From WTGJ01 sp965237765 (GTDB taxonomy: Bacteria; Chloroflexota; Anaerolineae; Aggregatilineales; Phototrophicaceae), in assembly GCA_965237765.1 (NCBI GenBank), contig OZ250157.1, forward strand, positions 1,116,001 to 1,180,000: a stretch of 64,000 bases of DNA. The letters run 5' to 3'. The notes beneath the pieces were generated by a model. That model saw nothing but the letters and a program-made list of their open reading frames with translations, had not been told where the DNA came from and ran no database searches. The translations under genes and the position numbers were made by a program. Position 1 is the first letter of the stretch; every line of letters starts with the position of its first letter. Positions 18,106-25,942 of the stretch are shown here, piece by piece.

Positions 18106-18582
18106 ATGTCCGGAGGAAAAGTGTTGCTGATACTGCTGATAGTGGTAGTGAGTGGGTATGCCTATTTTGTGAGAGAGGCTGATTCATCAACTTCGCTTCG
18201 ATCGCCGACACCGACTTCGCTGCAGCTCCCGCCACCGCCATATGACAACAGGCCATTGTACTTCCCGGAGAGCATTCTGGATTCTCTTGAGTACGGACCG
18301 GATTTATATCCTGAATTTGCGGAGGCTAATTCTGATGCGCCCTGTGCGACCTGGGAGAATGGTGGCCTCACCTGGTTATTTTTCCACATGCCTGCTGATT
18401 TGGGCTGGGTCGTAGAAGTGGCGCAGCCAGATTATCGTTTCTGTGGGATTTCGGTTCCGCATCCAGCTAAGCCTATGCTGGAGCCGATGAAGCTCACGCC
18501 GTATGGAGGAAGGCCCACGCCGAACCGTGCGGGGATCTGGGAGCGTAGCACTGCTACGCCAGAGCCAACTTCGTCACCGTAA
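18106..18582 (+). CDS. Hypothetical membrane-anchored or secreted protein
   Basis: 158 residues from the ATG at 18106; a TTG at 18091 in frame would add five residues but has no ribosome site, whereas GGGAG precedes the ATG. One N-terminal hydrophobic helix (VLLILLIVVVSGYAYFV) is followed by a Pro/Ser/Thr-rich linker and a small globular part with two cysteines (APCATWENGGLTWLFFHMP and YRFCGIS), plus a Ser/Thr/Pro tail. It starts 18 nt after the Cys-rich peptide gene and ends just before a terminator, so the two form one transcript. No family recognised. Confidence 0.6.
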   Translation: MSGGKVLLILLIVVVSGYAYFVREADSSTSLRSPTPTSLQLPPPPYDNRPLYFPESILDSLEYGPDLYPEFAEANSDAPCATWENGGLTWLFFHMPADLGWVVEVAQPDYRFCGISVPHPAKPMLEPMKLTPYGGRPTPNRAGIWERSTATPEPTSSP

Positions 18583-18610
18583 CTGCCATGCTCAGAACTC
18601 GCAAGGGACA

Positions 18611-18640
18611 GCCCCTGGTCGCTTCGGCCGGGGGCGTTTT
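18611..18640 (+). terminator. Intrinsic terminator after the Cys-rich peptide pair
   Basis: GCCCCTGGTC (18611-18620) pairs with wobble to GGCCGGGGGC around GCTTC, followed by GTTTTG. It ends the 17842-18582 transcript; the acyl-CoA dehydrogenase gene converges from the other side. Confidence 0.7.
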
Positions 18641-18720
18641 GTTGGCCGGCTGGCTTCGGCAGGGTATCATCGGGGAAATTGCCATCCCCCAGACAGCGAG
18701 GGAGGTGACGCTAAGCGCCC

Positions 18721-19881
18721 TTAACCCCCGCCCTGGAATTCTGCCAGCGCGCGGCGGGCGATGACGAGGCGCTGGATTTCACTGGTGCCTTCGCCGATGG
18801 TCATCAGGCGCTGGTCGCGGTAGATGCGCTCGACCGGGAACTCGGCGCTGTAGCCATAACTGCCGTGGATCTGGATCGCGTCGTGGCAGACGCGCTCGGC
18901 GACTTCGCTGGCTTTCAGCTTGGCCATCGCCGCCTGCTTGGCGAAATCTAGGCCCTCATCCGCGCGCCAGGCGGCCGCATAGACCAGCAGACGGGCCGCT
19001 TCGATCTCCATCGCCGCGTCGGCGATCTTGGCCTGGATGAGCTGGTGCTGGGCGATGGGCTTACCAAAAGCGCGTCGCTCGAGCGCGTAACGAGCCGCGT
19101 GCTCGTAGGCGCCCTGGGCCAGGCCGACGCAAAGCGCGCCGATGCTGATGCGGCCGGCGTCCAGCGCCTGCATGGTCTGATGGAAGCCGCGCCCGCGCTC
19201 GCCCAGGGTCGCCGAGAGCGGCACGCGCAAGCCCTCGAAACTCAACATATGCGTCGGCGAGCCGCGCACGCCCATCTTGTGTTCCGGCGGGTGAATGGTG
19301 AAGCCGTCGCTGCCCGGCTCGAGCAGCAGCATGCTGAAGCCGCGCGTGCCGGTCTCCGCGTCCGTGCGCACGAGCGTGACGACGACCGGCGCGTGGCTGG
19401 CGTTGGTGATCCAGGCTTTTTGGCCATCGACGATCCAGGAATCGCCTTCGATGACGGCGCGGGTCTGGACACCGCCGGCCAGGTCCGTGCCGGCGCCGGG
19501 TTCGGTGAGGGCGAGGGCGCCGAGGTGCTCGCCGCTGGTGAGGCGCGGCAGGTAGCGTTCGCGTTGCGCGGCGGAACCCCAGCGCTGGATGGGCGCGGAG
19601 CCGAGGCCGTTGTGGGCGGAGACGGAGAGGGCCGTCGAGCCGCAGGCGCGGGCGATTTCTTCGATGGCGATGCTGGCGGAGAGGGTATCGAGGGCGGCGC
19701 CGCCGTATTCTTCGTCTATCTGCAGGCCGAGGAGGCCGATGGCGGCCATCTTGCGGATGGTGGGCCAATGGAGGCGGGCGTCGCGGTCGATTTCGGCGGC
19801 GCGCGGGGCGAGCTCGGCGTCACAAAAATCGCGGACAAGGCGGCGGAAGAGTTGCTGTTCGGAGGAGAGAGCGAAGTGCAT
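18721..19881 (-). CDS. Acyl-CoA dehydrogenase
   Basis: 386 residues from the ATG at 19881 (MHFALSSEQQLFRRLVRDF), with AGGAG 8 nt upstream; the frame extends to 19923 but the added residues do not match the family. Family blocks: ALTEPGAGTDLAG, DGQKAWITNASHAPVVV, and near the end QIHGSYGYSAEFPVERIYRDQRLMTIGEGTSEIQRLVIAR. It is an FAD flavoenzyme that oxidises the alpha-beta bond of an acyl-CoA and passes electrons to ETF. The glutamate in GEGTSEIQ is close to the position used by many short-chain enzymes, but chain length cannot be set from sequence. No beta-oxidation neighbours are present. Confidence 0.93.
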   Translation of the reverse strand: MHFALSSEQQLFRRLVRDFCDAELAPRAAEIDRDARLHWPTIRKMAAIGLLGLQIDEEYGGAALDTLSASIAIEEIARACGSTALSVSAHNGLGSAPIQRWGSAAQRERYLPRLTSGEHLGALALTEPGAGTDLAGGVQTRAVIEGDSWIVDGQKAWITNASHAPVVVTLVRTDAETGTRGFSMLLLEPGSDGFTIHPPEHKMGVRGSPTHMLSFEGLRVPLSATLGERGRGFHQTMQALDAGRISIGALCVGLAQGAYEHAARYALERRAFGKPIAQHQLIQAKIADAAMEIEAARLLVYAAAWRADEGLDFAKQAAMAKLKASEVAERVCHDAIQIHGSYGYSAEFPVERIYRDQRLMTIGEGTSEIQRLVIARRALAEFQGGG

Positions 19882-20062
19882 GGGGGGTCTCCTGGTGGAG
19901 AATTCGGGGCCATGATGACACAAGGGCGGGGGTGGTGCAAGCGGGGTGGGTTGGGTTGGGTAAAAGGGGTAGCGGCGCTAAATTGGGTTTGTGGTTCTTT
20001 GCTGCGGGTTGGGTACGATCTATAGATAGCGGCTGCCCAGCAGCGTTGGGAAATCCTTCGGC

Positions 20063-20702
20063 ATGTTGAAGACAGCGAATCAGCGGATTGCGGCGCTGGT
20101 TTTGGGAGGTCGGCGGCGGTTGCGCTGGCCGCGCTGCTACTTTTCACGAACACTCTAGGGCATTTCGATTTGGTGTTTGGTTGGCGTTATGCCCATAGCC
20201 TGACGGTTTACACACTCATCACTGAGGAGTACCTCACGATTGACGCTAGACATAAGCACCATGCCAACACCGCCATCGTGACGGTGGTCGCCTCGCTCCT
20301 CTCCTATGGCACAGGTTTGCTGCTGGCATCCCGAACGCTGCTGACGCGTTGGCGAGATATGCGAGAGCGCAGCGCGCATCCTTCTACACCCCGAATCGTC
20401 TGCTCGCCGCGCTCATCTTGCTGAGTGGCGCGGTCGCCGGCGGCTCATTCCTCTGGTATATGGATTACGTCAATACGAATCTCGTTTTGGCCTGGACGTG
20501 AACATCCGATTCATCGTTTGCGGGCAGCTTTCCGAATGACGTTCATGTGGAGCCGAACGTCTATCCCGTTCGCTCAGATCCGCGCGGCCAACGTGACGAT
20601 GGTGCTCTGGCACTTTCGTACGTCCTTAGCCTGGCCCTCGCCGTGGCGACGTTACTGGCAACGGTGGCGTGCGCCTATCGGAACGACCGAGTAAGCAGGC
20701 TG
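20063..20702 (+). pseudogene. Decayed small membrane-protein pair, copy 1 of a tandem duplication
   Basis: Fragments in different frames join into recognisable proteins. From ATG 20063: MLKTANQRIAALVLGG, then a frameshift near 20110 into a two-helix segment (LAALLLFTNTLGHFDLVFG; TVVASLLSYGTGLLLASRTLL). From about 20382: TPNRLLAALILLSGAVAGG, stopping near 20501, then a shifted ALALSYVLSLALAVATLLA. Each piece has a counterpart in the next copy (20705-21290). No single open frame covers the unit, so it is called a pseudogene. Function unknown; probably a small membrane protein. Also covers the gap between the acyl-CoA dehydrogenase and selenoprotein genes. Confidence 0.55.
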
Positions 20703-20704
20703 GC

Positions 20705-21019
20705 ATGCTGAGAACCGCGAATCAGCGAATTGCGTCGCTCGTTTTGGTGGGCGGGGTAATCTCTGGTGGCGTATCTGCTGTGGTACATGCTGCGTACGAT
20801 TTTAATTTTAATCTGGTGTATGGCTTGGTTAAATGCCAATCTTCACTTTTTATCCACACTTACCGGTTAAATTTCATCCGTCCTTTCCCCCCCAATCCTC
20901 TTACTGTCCTCTCGGTTGTAGCGATGGCTTTCTTTATCCTGTCTTACTTTTCGGGTTGGTTACTTGCGTTCCGGACGGTTAAAGGGTTGGCGGAATGTAA
21001 GGGGGTCGAGGTTTGCTAG
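20705..21019 (+). CDS. Small two-helix membrane protein, possible remnant (copy 2)
   Basis: From ATG 20705 this frame gives 104 residues starting MLRTANQRIASLVLVGG, matching the start of copy 1 (MLKTANQRIAALVLGG). Two hydrophobic helices are seen: SLVLVGGVISGGVSAVVHA and LTVLSVVAMAFFILSYFSG. It is the only intact frame in the duplicated block. No ribosome site is convincing, and the downstream partner in the same unit is broken, so it may be a surviving remnant rather than an active gene. No family recognised. Confidence 0.4.
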   Translation: MLRTANQRIASLVLVGGVISGGVSAVVHAAYDFNFNLVYGLVKCQSSLFIHTYRLNFIRPFPPNPLTVLSVVAMAFFILSYFSGWLLAFRTVKGLAECKGVEVC

Positions 21020-21034
21020 ATTGAACCTTCCAGC

Positions 21035-21290
21035 GACTCTTCGCCATGCTCATCTTATTGGGCGGCGTTAACACCGCGGGATCATTAATCTGGTATATGG
21101 ATCATCGCCATATGGGACTGGCGATCAACCTGGTTTTAGCACTACTGTTATCGTTTCCGCGCAGCTGAAGCGATAGTGTGAATGACTCATACTACATTAG
21201 CGATTTGCAAATCCGATCTGCTCAGGATAACGACGGCCGCTCTTGCTTGCTCGTATGTTCTTAGTCTGGTGCTTACGGCGTAACGTTGAG
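21035..21290 (+). pseudogene. Decayed partner gene, copy 2
   Basis: A short frame LFAMLILLGGVNTAGSLIWYMD stops at about 21167 and is followed, shifted, by ALACSYVLSLVLTA and a stop near 21284. These match LLAALILLSGAVAGGSFLWYMD and ALALSYVLSLALA of copy 1. Together with the previous entry this completes the second unit of the tandem duplication. Confidence 0.5.
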
Positions 21291-21367
21291 GCGCGGGGCA
21301 ATGCCAATTCGCGCGGGCTTTCGTATAATGGGACGATAACCTGACGGAGCAGCGGAAAGCAGAAGCG

Positions 21368-22146
21368 ATGGCGGAGATTTTTGATAGCCAGGCCGAATGG
21401 CAGGCCCAGTACGAAAGCGGCTGGCTGGCCCATTACGAGGGCACCGGCGAAATCGACTGGTCGCTCTACCCGCGCCCGCGCAACCGCGAGGCGGTCGGCG
21501 TGCCGGGCGTGGATTTGCGGAAAGCCGCCTGCTCTTCGTCACCTCCGCCGGCGCTTATTTGCCCGCCTCGCAAGAACGCTACGACGACGAGAACGATATG
21601 GGCGATTACAGCATCCGCGCCATCCCCAGCGACACGCCGCTGGACGCGATCGCCTACGCGCACACGCATTATCCGCACGACGCCGTGGACGCCGACCCGC
21701 AGGTGCTGCTGCCGCTGCGCCACCTGGAGGCATTGCGGGACGCGGGGGAGATCGGCGCGCTGGCGCCGCATGCGGTGAGTTTCATGGGCTACCAGCCGGA
21801 TGTAGCGCGCCTCGTGGCGGAAACGGCGCCGCCCATCGTCGCTTATGCCAAAGAAGCGGCCGTGCGCGCCGCGCTGCTCGTGCCGGCGTGACCGATCTGC
21901 GCGCAATCCGTCGGATTGCTCTCGCGCGCGTTGGAACTGGCCGGCATCGCCAGCGTGGTTACGAGTTGGCTGGGCAGCGTAACGCGGCTGACGAAACCGC
22001 CGCGCGCCACCTTCACCAAATTGCCACGCGGCTCGACGCTGGGGCAGCCGGGCGACGCGGCGCAGCAATTGCGCGTCCTGCGCGCCACGCTGGCCACGCT
22101 CGAGCAGGACGCGCCGCTCGCACCGATCACGTTGGACGAAGGATAG
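21368..22146 (+). CDS. GrdB/PrdB-like selenoprotein (UGA = Sec) with an N-terminal single-base frameshift
   Basis: From ATG 21368 the frame gives MAEIFDSQAEW...EIDWSLYPRPRNREAVGVPGVDLRKA, then near 21521-21526 the homology moves by one base into SRLLFVTSAGAYLPAS, GDYSIRAIPSDTPLDAI, HYPHDAVDADPQV, GEIGALAPHAVSFMGY and AAVRAALLVPA. A TGA at 21889-21891 follows, and the same frame continues PICAQSVGLLSRALELAGIASVV to TAG at 22144. This matches the glycine/sarcosine/betaine/D-proline reductase selenoprotein B-like family, whose redox motif at this point is U/C-P-x-C. A SECIS-like hairpin sits at 21903-21919. The family suggests a thiol/selenol redox enzyme; the substrate of these small versions is not known. 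lipA starts 10 nt downstream. The frameshift is either an assembly error or a recent lesion. Confidence 0.8.
21889..21927 (+). promoter_or_regulatory. Bacterial SECIS-like element: UGA plus downstream hairpin
   Basis: UGA at 21889-21891 is followed after 11 nt by GCAATCC (21903-21909), loop GTC (21910-21912) and GGATTGC (21913-21919), a perfect 7-bp stem. GCGC at 21899-21902 can add a lower stem with GCGC at 21924-21927. The distance from UGA to the apical loop is 18 nt and the loop starts with G. Both fit the known bacterial SECIS model, in which SelB binds such a hairpin to place selenocysteine. Confidence 0.75.
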
Positions 22147-22156
22147 GCGCGCGCCC

Positions 22157-23134
22157 GTGAGCGAGCGAGTACGCGGCAAGACGATCGCGCTGGCCGAAAT
22201 CCCCGTCGTCGCCGAGGGGGCTGGCTGGCAACCGGACCCGCGCCACCCGCGTCGGCGCCCGCCCTGGATCAAGGTGCGCGCGCCCGGCGGCGAAAATTAT
22301 GACAAGCTCAAGCGGATCATGCGCGAGGGCGGCCTGCACACCGTCTGCGAAGAGGCGCAATGCCCGAATATCGGCGAATGCTGGGGGCGCGGCACGGCCA
22401 CCTTCCTGATGATGGGCGATATCTGCACGCGCTCCTGCGGCTTTTGCGATATCGAGACGGGCCGGCCGCGCCCGCTGGATTGGGCGGAACCGAACCGCGT
22501 CGCCGAATCGGTCCACCAGCTCGGCTTGCGCCACGTGGTCATCACTAGCGTCAACCGCGACGAGCGGGCTGATGGCGGCGCGCCGATCTTCGCGATGGTC
22601 ATCCGCCGCATCCGTCAGCTGCAACCGGGCTGCAGCGTCGAGGTGCTCATCCCGGATTTCAAGGGGGATGAGCGGGCGCTGCGGATCGTGATGGACGCGC
22701 AGCCGGAAATCCTGAATCACAATGTGGAGACGGTGGCGCGCCTCTTCCCGCGCGTGCAGCCGCAGGACCGTTACGAGTGGGCGCTGGCGACGCTGCGCAA
22801 CGCCAAGCGGATGGACCCGCTGGTGCTCACCAAGAGCGGCATCATGCTCGGCCTGGGCGAGCGCTGGGAGGAGCTGCTGGCGACGATGGGCGAGCTGGCG
22901 GCGCTGGGGGTGGACATCCTGACGCTGGGGCAATATTTGCAGCCGAGCAAACGGCATCTGCCGGTGGAGCGATTTTATACGCCGGCGGAATTCGACGCGC
23001 TGAAGGCGGAGGGGCTGGCGATGGGCTTCCGCTGGGTGGAGAGCGGGCCGCTGGTGCGCTCGAGCTACCGGGCGGATCTGCAGGTGCGGGCGCTCTCGGA
23101 GCTGGGCTATGTGCGGGGGTGGGGAGGGGAGTAA
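22157..23134 (+). CDS. lipA: Lipoyl synthase LipA
   Basis: 325-residue radical SAM enzyme. Both iron-sulfur motifs are visible: CEEAQCPNIGEC (auxiliary cluster, CX4CX5C) and CTRSCGFC (radical SAM, CX3CX2C), followed by VVITSVNRDERADGG and the C-terminal TLGQYLQPSKRHLPVERFYTPAEF and GPLVRSSYRA. It inserts two sulfurs into octanoyl groups on carrier domains to make lipoyl cofactor. The start is GTG at 22157, 10 nt after the selenoprotein gene stop, so the two are likely co-transcribed. No lipB is seen next to it. Confidence 0.96.
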   Translation: MSERVRGKTIALAEIPVVAEGAGWQPDPRHPRRRPPWIKVRAPGGENYDKLKRIMREGGLHTVCEEAQCPNIGECWGRGTATFLMMGDICTRSCGFCDIETGRPRPLDWAEPNRVAESVHQLGLRHVVITSVNRDERADGGAPIFAMVIRRIRQLQPGCSVEVLIPDFKGDERALRIVMDAQPEILNHNVETVARLFPRVQPQDRYEWALATLRNAKRMDPLVLTKSGIMLGLGERWEELLATMGELAALGVDILTLGQYLQPSKRHLPVERFYTPAEFDALKAEGLAMGFRWVESGPLVRSSYRADLQVRALSELGYVRGWGGE

Positions 23135-23196
23135 ACTCGCACACGAACACCACCAATTAATAAACTTAGTTGCTATCTCTTCCAGACAAAGTAGTG

Positions 23197-23237
23197 GACA
23201 TTTTGCTTCCCATCTTGCGAGACATTTTTGCTATAAT
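23197..23237 (+). promoter_or_regulatory. Fic gene promoter region with a direct repeat
   Basis: GACATTTTGCT (23197-23207) recurs as GACATTTTTGCT (23221-23232), 24 bp apart, and the second copy runs into a perfect -10 box TATAAT (23232-23237). No good -35 is seen at the right spacing. Two half-turn-phased repeats over a promoter are a plausible operator; the winged-helix-like end of the Fic protein is a candidate binder. Confidence 0.4.
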
Positions 23238-23281
23238 TAACGTAATTCACGCTCAAATCAGAGATAAGTGCGGAGACAGTC

Positions 23282-24496
23282 ATGCGGACATATGAGAAGA
23301 CGCATCCTTGGATTGATTTTCGGCCTGACTTAAATCAGGCACCCGCCAAATTGTGGTATTTGCTAGGCAAGGTAGAGGCGAAGATAGAACAAATTAAGGC
23401 ATCTTTTTTACCGCCCACCGAGGCACGCGAATTGATGAGCGTACACCTCGTAAGGGGTGTGGCGGCCACAACCGCCATCGAGGGCAATTCTCTGTCACTT
23501 GATGAGGTGCGCAAAATTTTGGATAACAAAGGTAAATCTCAACGGCCTTCATCCAAACAATATCTAGAGTGGGAAGTGCGGAACGTCCTGGATCTCTATA
23601 ACACAATCGGTAACCAAATATTGGACGGCGAACAATCACGATTAACTCCGGAAACCATACTTTCCTACAACAAACGCTTGCTCGCTGATCTACCTCGCGA
23701 CGAAAGCGCAAGTCCGCCTGGCGTTTTCCGTAGTCATCCCGTCCACGTGGCTCAATATGTAGGCGCGCCAGTCGAGGATTTACGATATCTGACCAGCCAT
23801 CTATGCGATTGGCTGTATTCGTACTTTGAACCGTTGCGTGAATATGGGTCCATCGAATATGGAATTGTACGGGCCATACTGGCGCATTTGTATATCGCCT
23901 GGATCCACCCTTTCGCCGATGGCAACGGGCGTACGGCACGCGCGTTGGAATTTCATATTCTCTTAGCAGCAGGCGTACCCGACGTCGCCGTGCATCTGCT
24001 GAGCAATTACTACAACGAAACGCGCGCCGAATACTATCGACAACTCTCCATCTCTTCGCGGAAGGCGACCGTCTTCCTTTTTCTGGAATACGCGATTCAG
24101 GGTTTCGTGGAAAGCCTGCAGCAGACGTTGGAGGAAATCGCAAAGATTCAAACGCGCATTCATTGGGAACACTTCGTGCACGAGCAATTCGCGAGTAAGG
24201 ACACTGAGACTGGTTTACGGCGGCAGGAACTCGTGCTTGCGCTACACCCCAACAAATACGTACCTGTCAGAGAAATTCCACTTCTCACCCCACGCCTCGC
24301 CGCGGCCTATGCTGGCAAAACACGGAAAACGATTCGGCGTGATCTGAACGCCCTAAAAAAGATGGGTTTGCAACATGAGGTTGGATTACCTGGCCTCGCT
24401 CATGCCGCTCCAACCGGGTTGATCGAGGAAACGAGCAAGGGCGTTCGCGCTCGAGTTGAATTGATCTTTGCCTACCAACCCCGCACTCGCCAATAA
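23282..24496 (+). CDS. Fic family protein with N-terminal inhibitory motif
   Basis: 404 residues. Fic core HPFADGNGRTAR at 209-220 matches the HPFx(D/E)GNGRxxR catalytic motif that transfers AMP or another phosphate-linked group to target hydroxyls. TTAIEGN at 63-69 is the inhibitory helix motif ((S/T)xxxE(G/N)), with Glu67 expected to block ATP placement, so this is a self-inhibited class II Fic. The C-terminal third (YAGKTRKTIRRDLNALKKMGL) looks like a winged helix. GGAGA precedes the ATG. The gene is monocistronic, more AT-rich than neighbours, and flanked by housekeeping lipA, consistent with acquisition. Target unknown. Confidence 0.9.
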   Translation: MRTYEKTHPWIDFRPDLNQAPAKLWYLLGKVEAKIEQIKASFLPPTEARELMSVHLVRGVAATTAIEGNSLSLDEVRKILDNKGKSQRPSSKQYLEWEVRNVLDLYNTIGNQILDGEQSRLTPETILSYNKRLLADLPRDESASPPGVFRSHPVHVAQYVGAPVEDLRYLTSHLCDWLYSYFEPLREYGSIEYGIVRAILAHLYIAWIHPFADGNGRTARALEFHILLAAGVPDVAVHLLSNYYNETRAEYYRQLSISSRKATVFLFLEYAIQGFVESLQQTLEEIAKIQTRIHWEHFVHEQFASKDTETGLRRQELVLALHPNKYVPVREIPLLTPRLAAAYAGKTRKTIRRDLNALKKMGLQHEVGLPGLAHAAPTGLIEETSKGVRARVELIFAYQPRTRQ

Positions 24497-24535
24497 GACA
24501 ATTGACGGCCTTCCAGCGCGGGGCAGTAGCCAGCA

Positions 24536-24587
24536 GGGGACGATAGCCGATAGACTATCCCGAATATAGCGAATACAGGGGGTAGTC
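24536..24587 (+). repeat. 52-nt duplicated leader, copy A
   Basis: The 52 nt before the first amidohydrolase gene recur before the second (25891-25942) with only two mismatches. The block contains GATAG-A-CTATC, a perfect inverted repeat, and ends with a GGGGG ribosome site 5 nt before ATG. It is likely a shared promoter/operator carried along with the gene duplication. Confidence 0.75.
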
Positions 24588-25829
24588 ATGGCGAGCAGCA
24601 CGGTGATCCACAACGGCACGATCATCGATGGCACGGGCGCGGCGCCGCGGCGCGGTTGGTTGCGCATCGAAGGCGAGCGGATTACTGCCATGGGCGCAGG
24701 GCCACCGCCCGGCGCCGATCACGAAATCGACGCCGGCGGCCAGACCATCCTGCCCGGCTTCGTCGACGCCCACGTGCACATCATGTTCGAGCTGGGCAGC
24801 TTCATGCAGCGCCTCAACGATCCCTTCTCGCTGCGCTTCTACCGCGCGGCCCAATACATGCGCCAGACGCTGGACGCCGGCGTAACCACCGTGCGCGATT
24901 GCGGCGGCGCGGACCTGGGCGTCAAGCGGGCCATCGAGCTCGGTCTCGTCGCCGGCCCGCGCTTGCAGATTTGCGTCACCGTCCTGGGTATCACCGGCGG
25001 GCATTCGGACGGTTGGCTGCCTTCGGGCATCGACATCGGCCTCTTCGATGGCTACCCCGGCAACCCGAGCGGCATCTGCGACGGTGTCGAAGAGGTGCGG
25101 AAAAAGGTGCGCGAAGTGCTGCGGGCCGGCGCCGAGATCATCAAAATCTGCTCCACCGGCGGCGTGTTCAGCCCCACCGACCACCCCGAATTCACCCAAT
25201 TCTCGCCCGAAGAGCTGCGCGTCATCGTCCAGGAAGCCGAATACCGCCGCGGAGTTAAGGTGATGTCGCACGCGCAGGGGCTGGAGGGCGTCCGCAACGC
25301 GGTCGAGGCGGGCATCCATTCCATCGAGCACGGCATCTATTTGGATGACGCGGTCATTGAGCTGATGATCGAGCGCGGCACTTATGTCGTGCCGACGCTG
25401 GTGGCGCCCATCGGCGTGTTGGAAGCGGCGGAAGCGGCGCCGGGCGATGTACCGGAATACGCCGTCCGCAAAGCGCGCGAAGTCATCGAAGTGCACCGCG
25501 AGAGCATCGCGCGCGCCCACGAGACCGGCGTGCGCATCGCGATGGGCACCGATTGCGCCGTAACACCGCACGGCACGAATTTGCGCGAGCTGCCCCTGCT
25601 TTGCGGCGTCGGCTTCACGCCGATGGAAGCGATCGTCGCCAGCACCCGGATAGCCGCCGAATGCCTCGGTTGGGAAGCGGATATCGGCACGCTCGCCGTC
25701 GGCAAATTGGCCGATGTCGTGATCTGCCAGGGCGACCCGCTGGCCGATATCGCCACGCTGGAAGATACGACGAATATCGCGCTCGTTATGCAGGGTGGGC
25801 GCGTGCTGAAGGATACGCGCGCGGCCTGA
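24588..25829 (+). CDS. Amidohydrolase family protein (imidazolonepropionase/Xaa-Pro dipeptidase-like), paralogue 1
   Basis: 413 residues of the metal-dependent amidohydrolase superfamily. HVHI at 62-65 supplies the HxH pair; the lysine of EIIKICSTGG (about 186) is the expected carboxylated metal bridge; later ligands are in MSHAQG, SIEHGI and the aspartate of MGTDCAV. A small beta domain is formed by both termini (VIHNGTIIDGTGA and LADVVICQGDPLADI). This subgroup hydrolyses cyclic amides or N-acyl/proline dipeptides; substrate not predictable. The next gene (25943) is its tandem duplicate. Confidence 0.88.
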   Translation: MASSTVIHNGTIIDGTGAAPRRGWLRIEGERITAMGAGPPPGADHEIDAGGQTILPGFVDAHVHIMFELGSFMQRLNDPFSLRFYRAAQYMRQTLDAGVTTVRDCGGADLGVKRAIELGLVAGPRLQICVTVLGITGGHSDGWLPSGIDIGLFDGYPGNPSGICDGVEEVRKKVREVLRAGAEIIKICSTGGVFSPTDHPEFTQFSPEELRVIVQEAEYRRGVKVMSHAQGLEGVRNAVEAGIHSIEHGIYLDDAVIELMIERGTYVVPTLVAPIGVLEAAEAAPGDVPEYAVRKAREVIEVHRESIARAHETGVRIAMGTDCAVTPHGTNLRELPLLCGVGFTPMEAIVASTRIAAECLGWEADIGTLAVGKLADVVICQGDPLADIATLEDTTNIALVMQGGRVLKDTRAA

Positions 25830-25890
25830 GTTGGCATCATGGCGGAGAGGCGCGCGTTGCTGGAGTGGGGTCTGGCGATCTCCTGCAGCG

Positions 25891-25942
25891 GGGGACGATA
25901 GCCGATAGACTATCCCGAACATAGCGAATACAGGGGGTAGAC
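25891..25942 (+). repeat. 52-nt duplicated leader, copy B
   Basis: Second copy of the leader described at 24536-24587, directly before the ATG at 25943. The GATAG-A-CTATC inverted repeat and GGGGG ribosome site are conserved, while the coding regions beside it have diverged more, which argues for retained function or recent conversion. Confidence 0.75.

Noticed and set aside
21889..21891. UGA read as tryptophan or glycine by an alternative genetic code
   Set aside because: Many other genes in the window end properly at TGA (for example 3856, 4821, 48336), so UGA is a stop and the case is local, with a SECIS-like hairpin.
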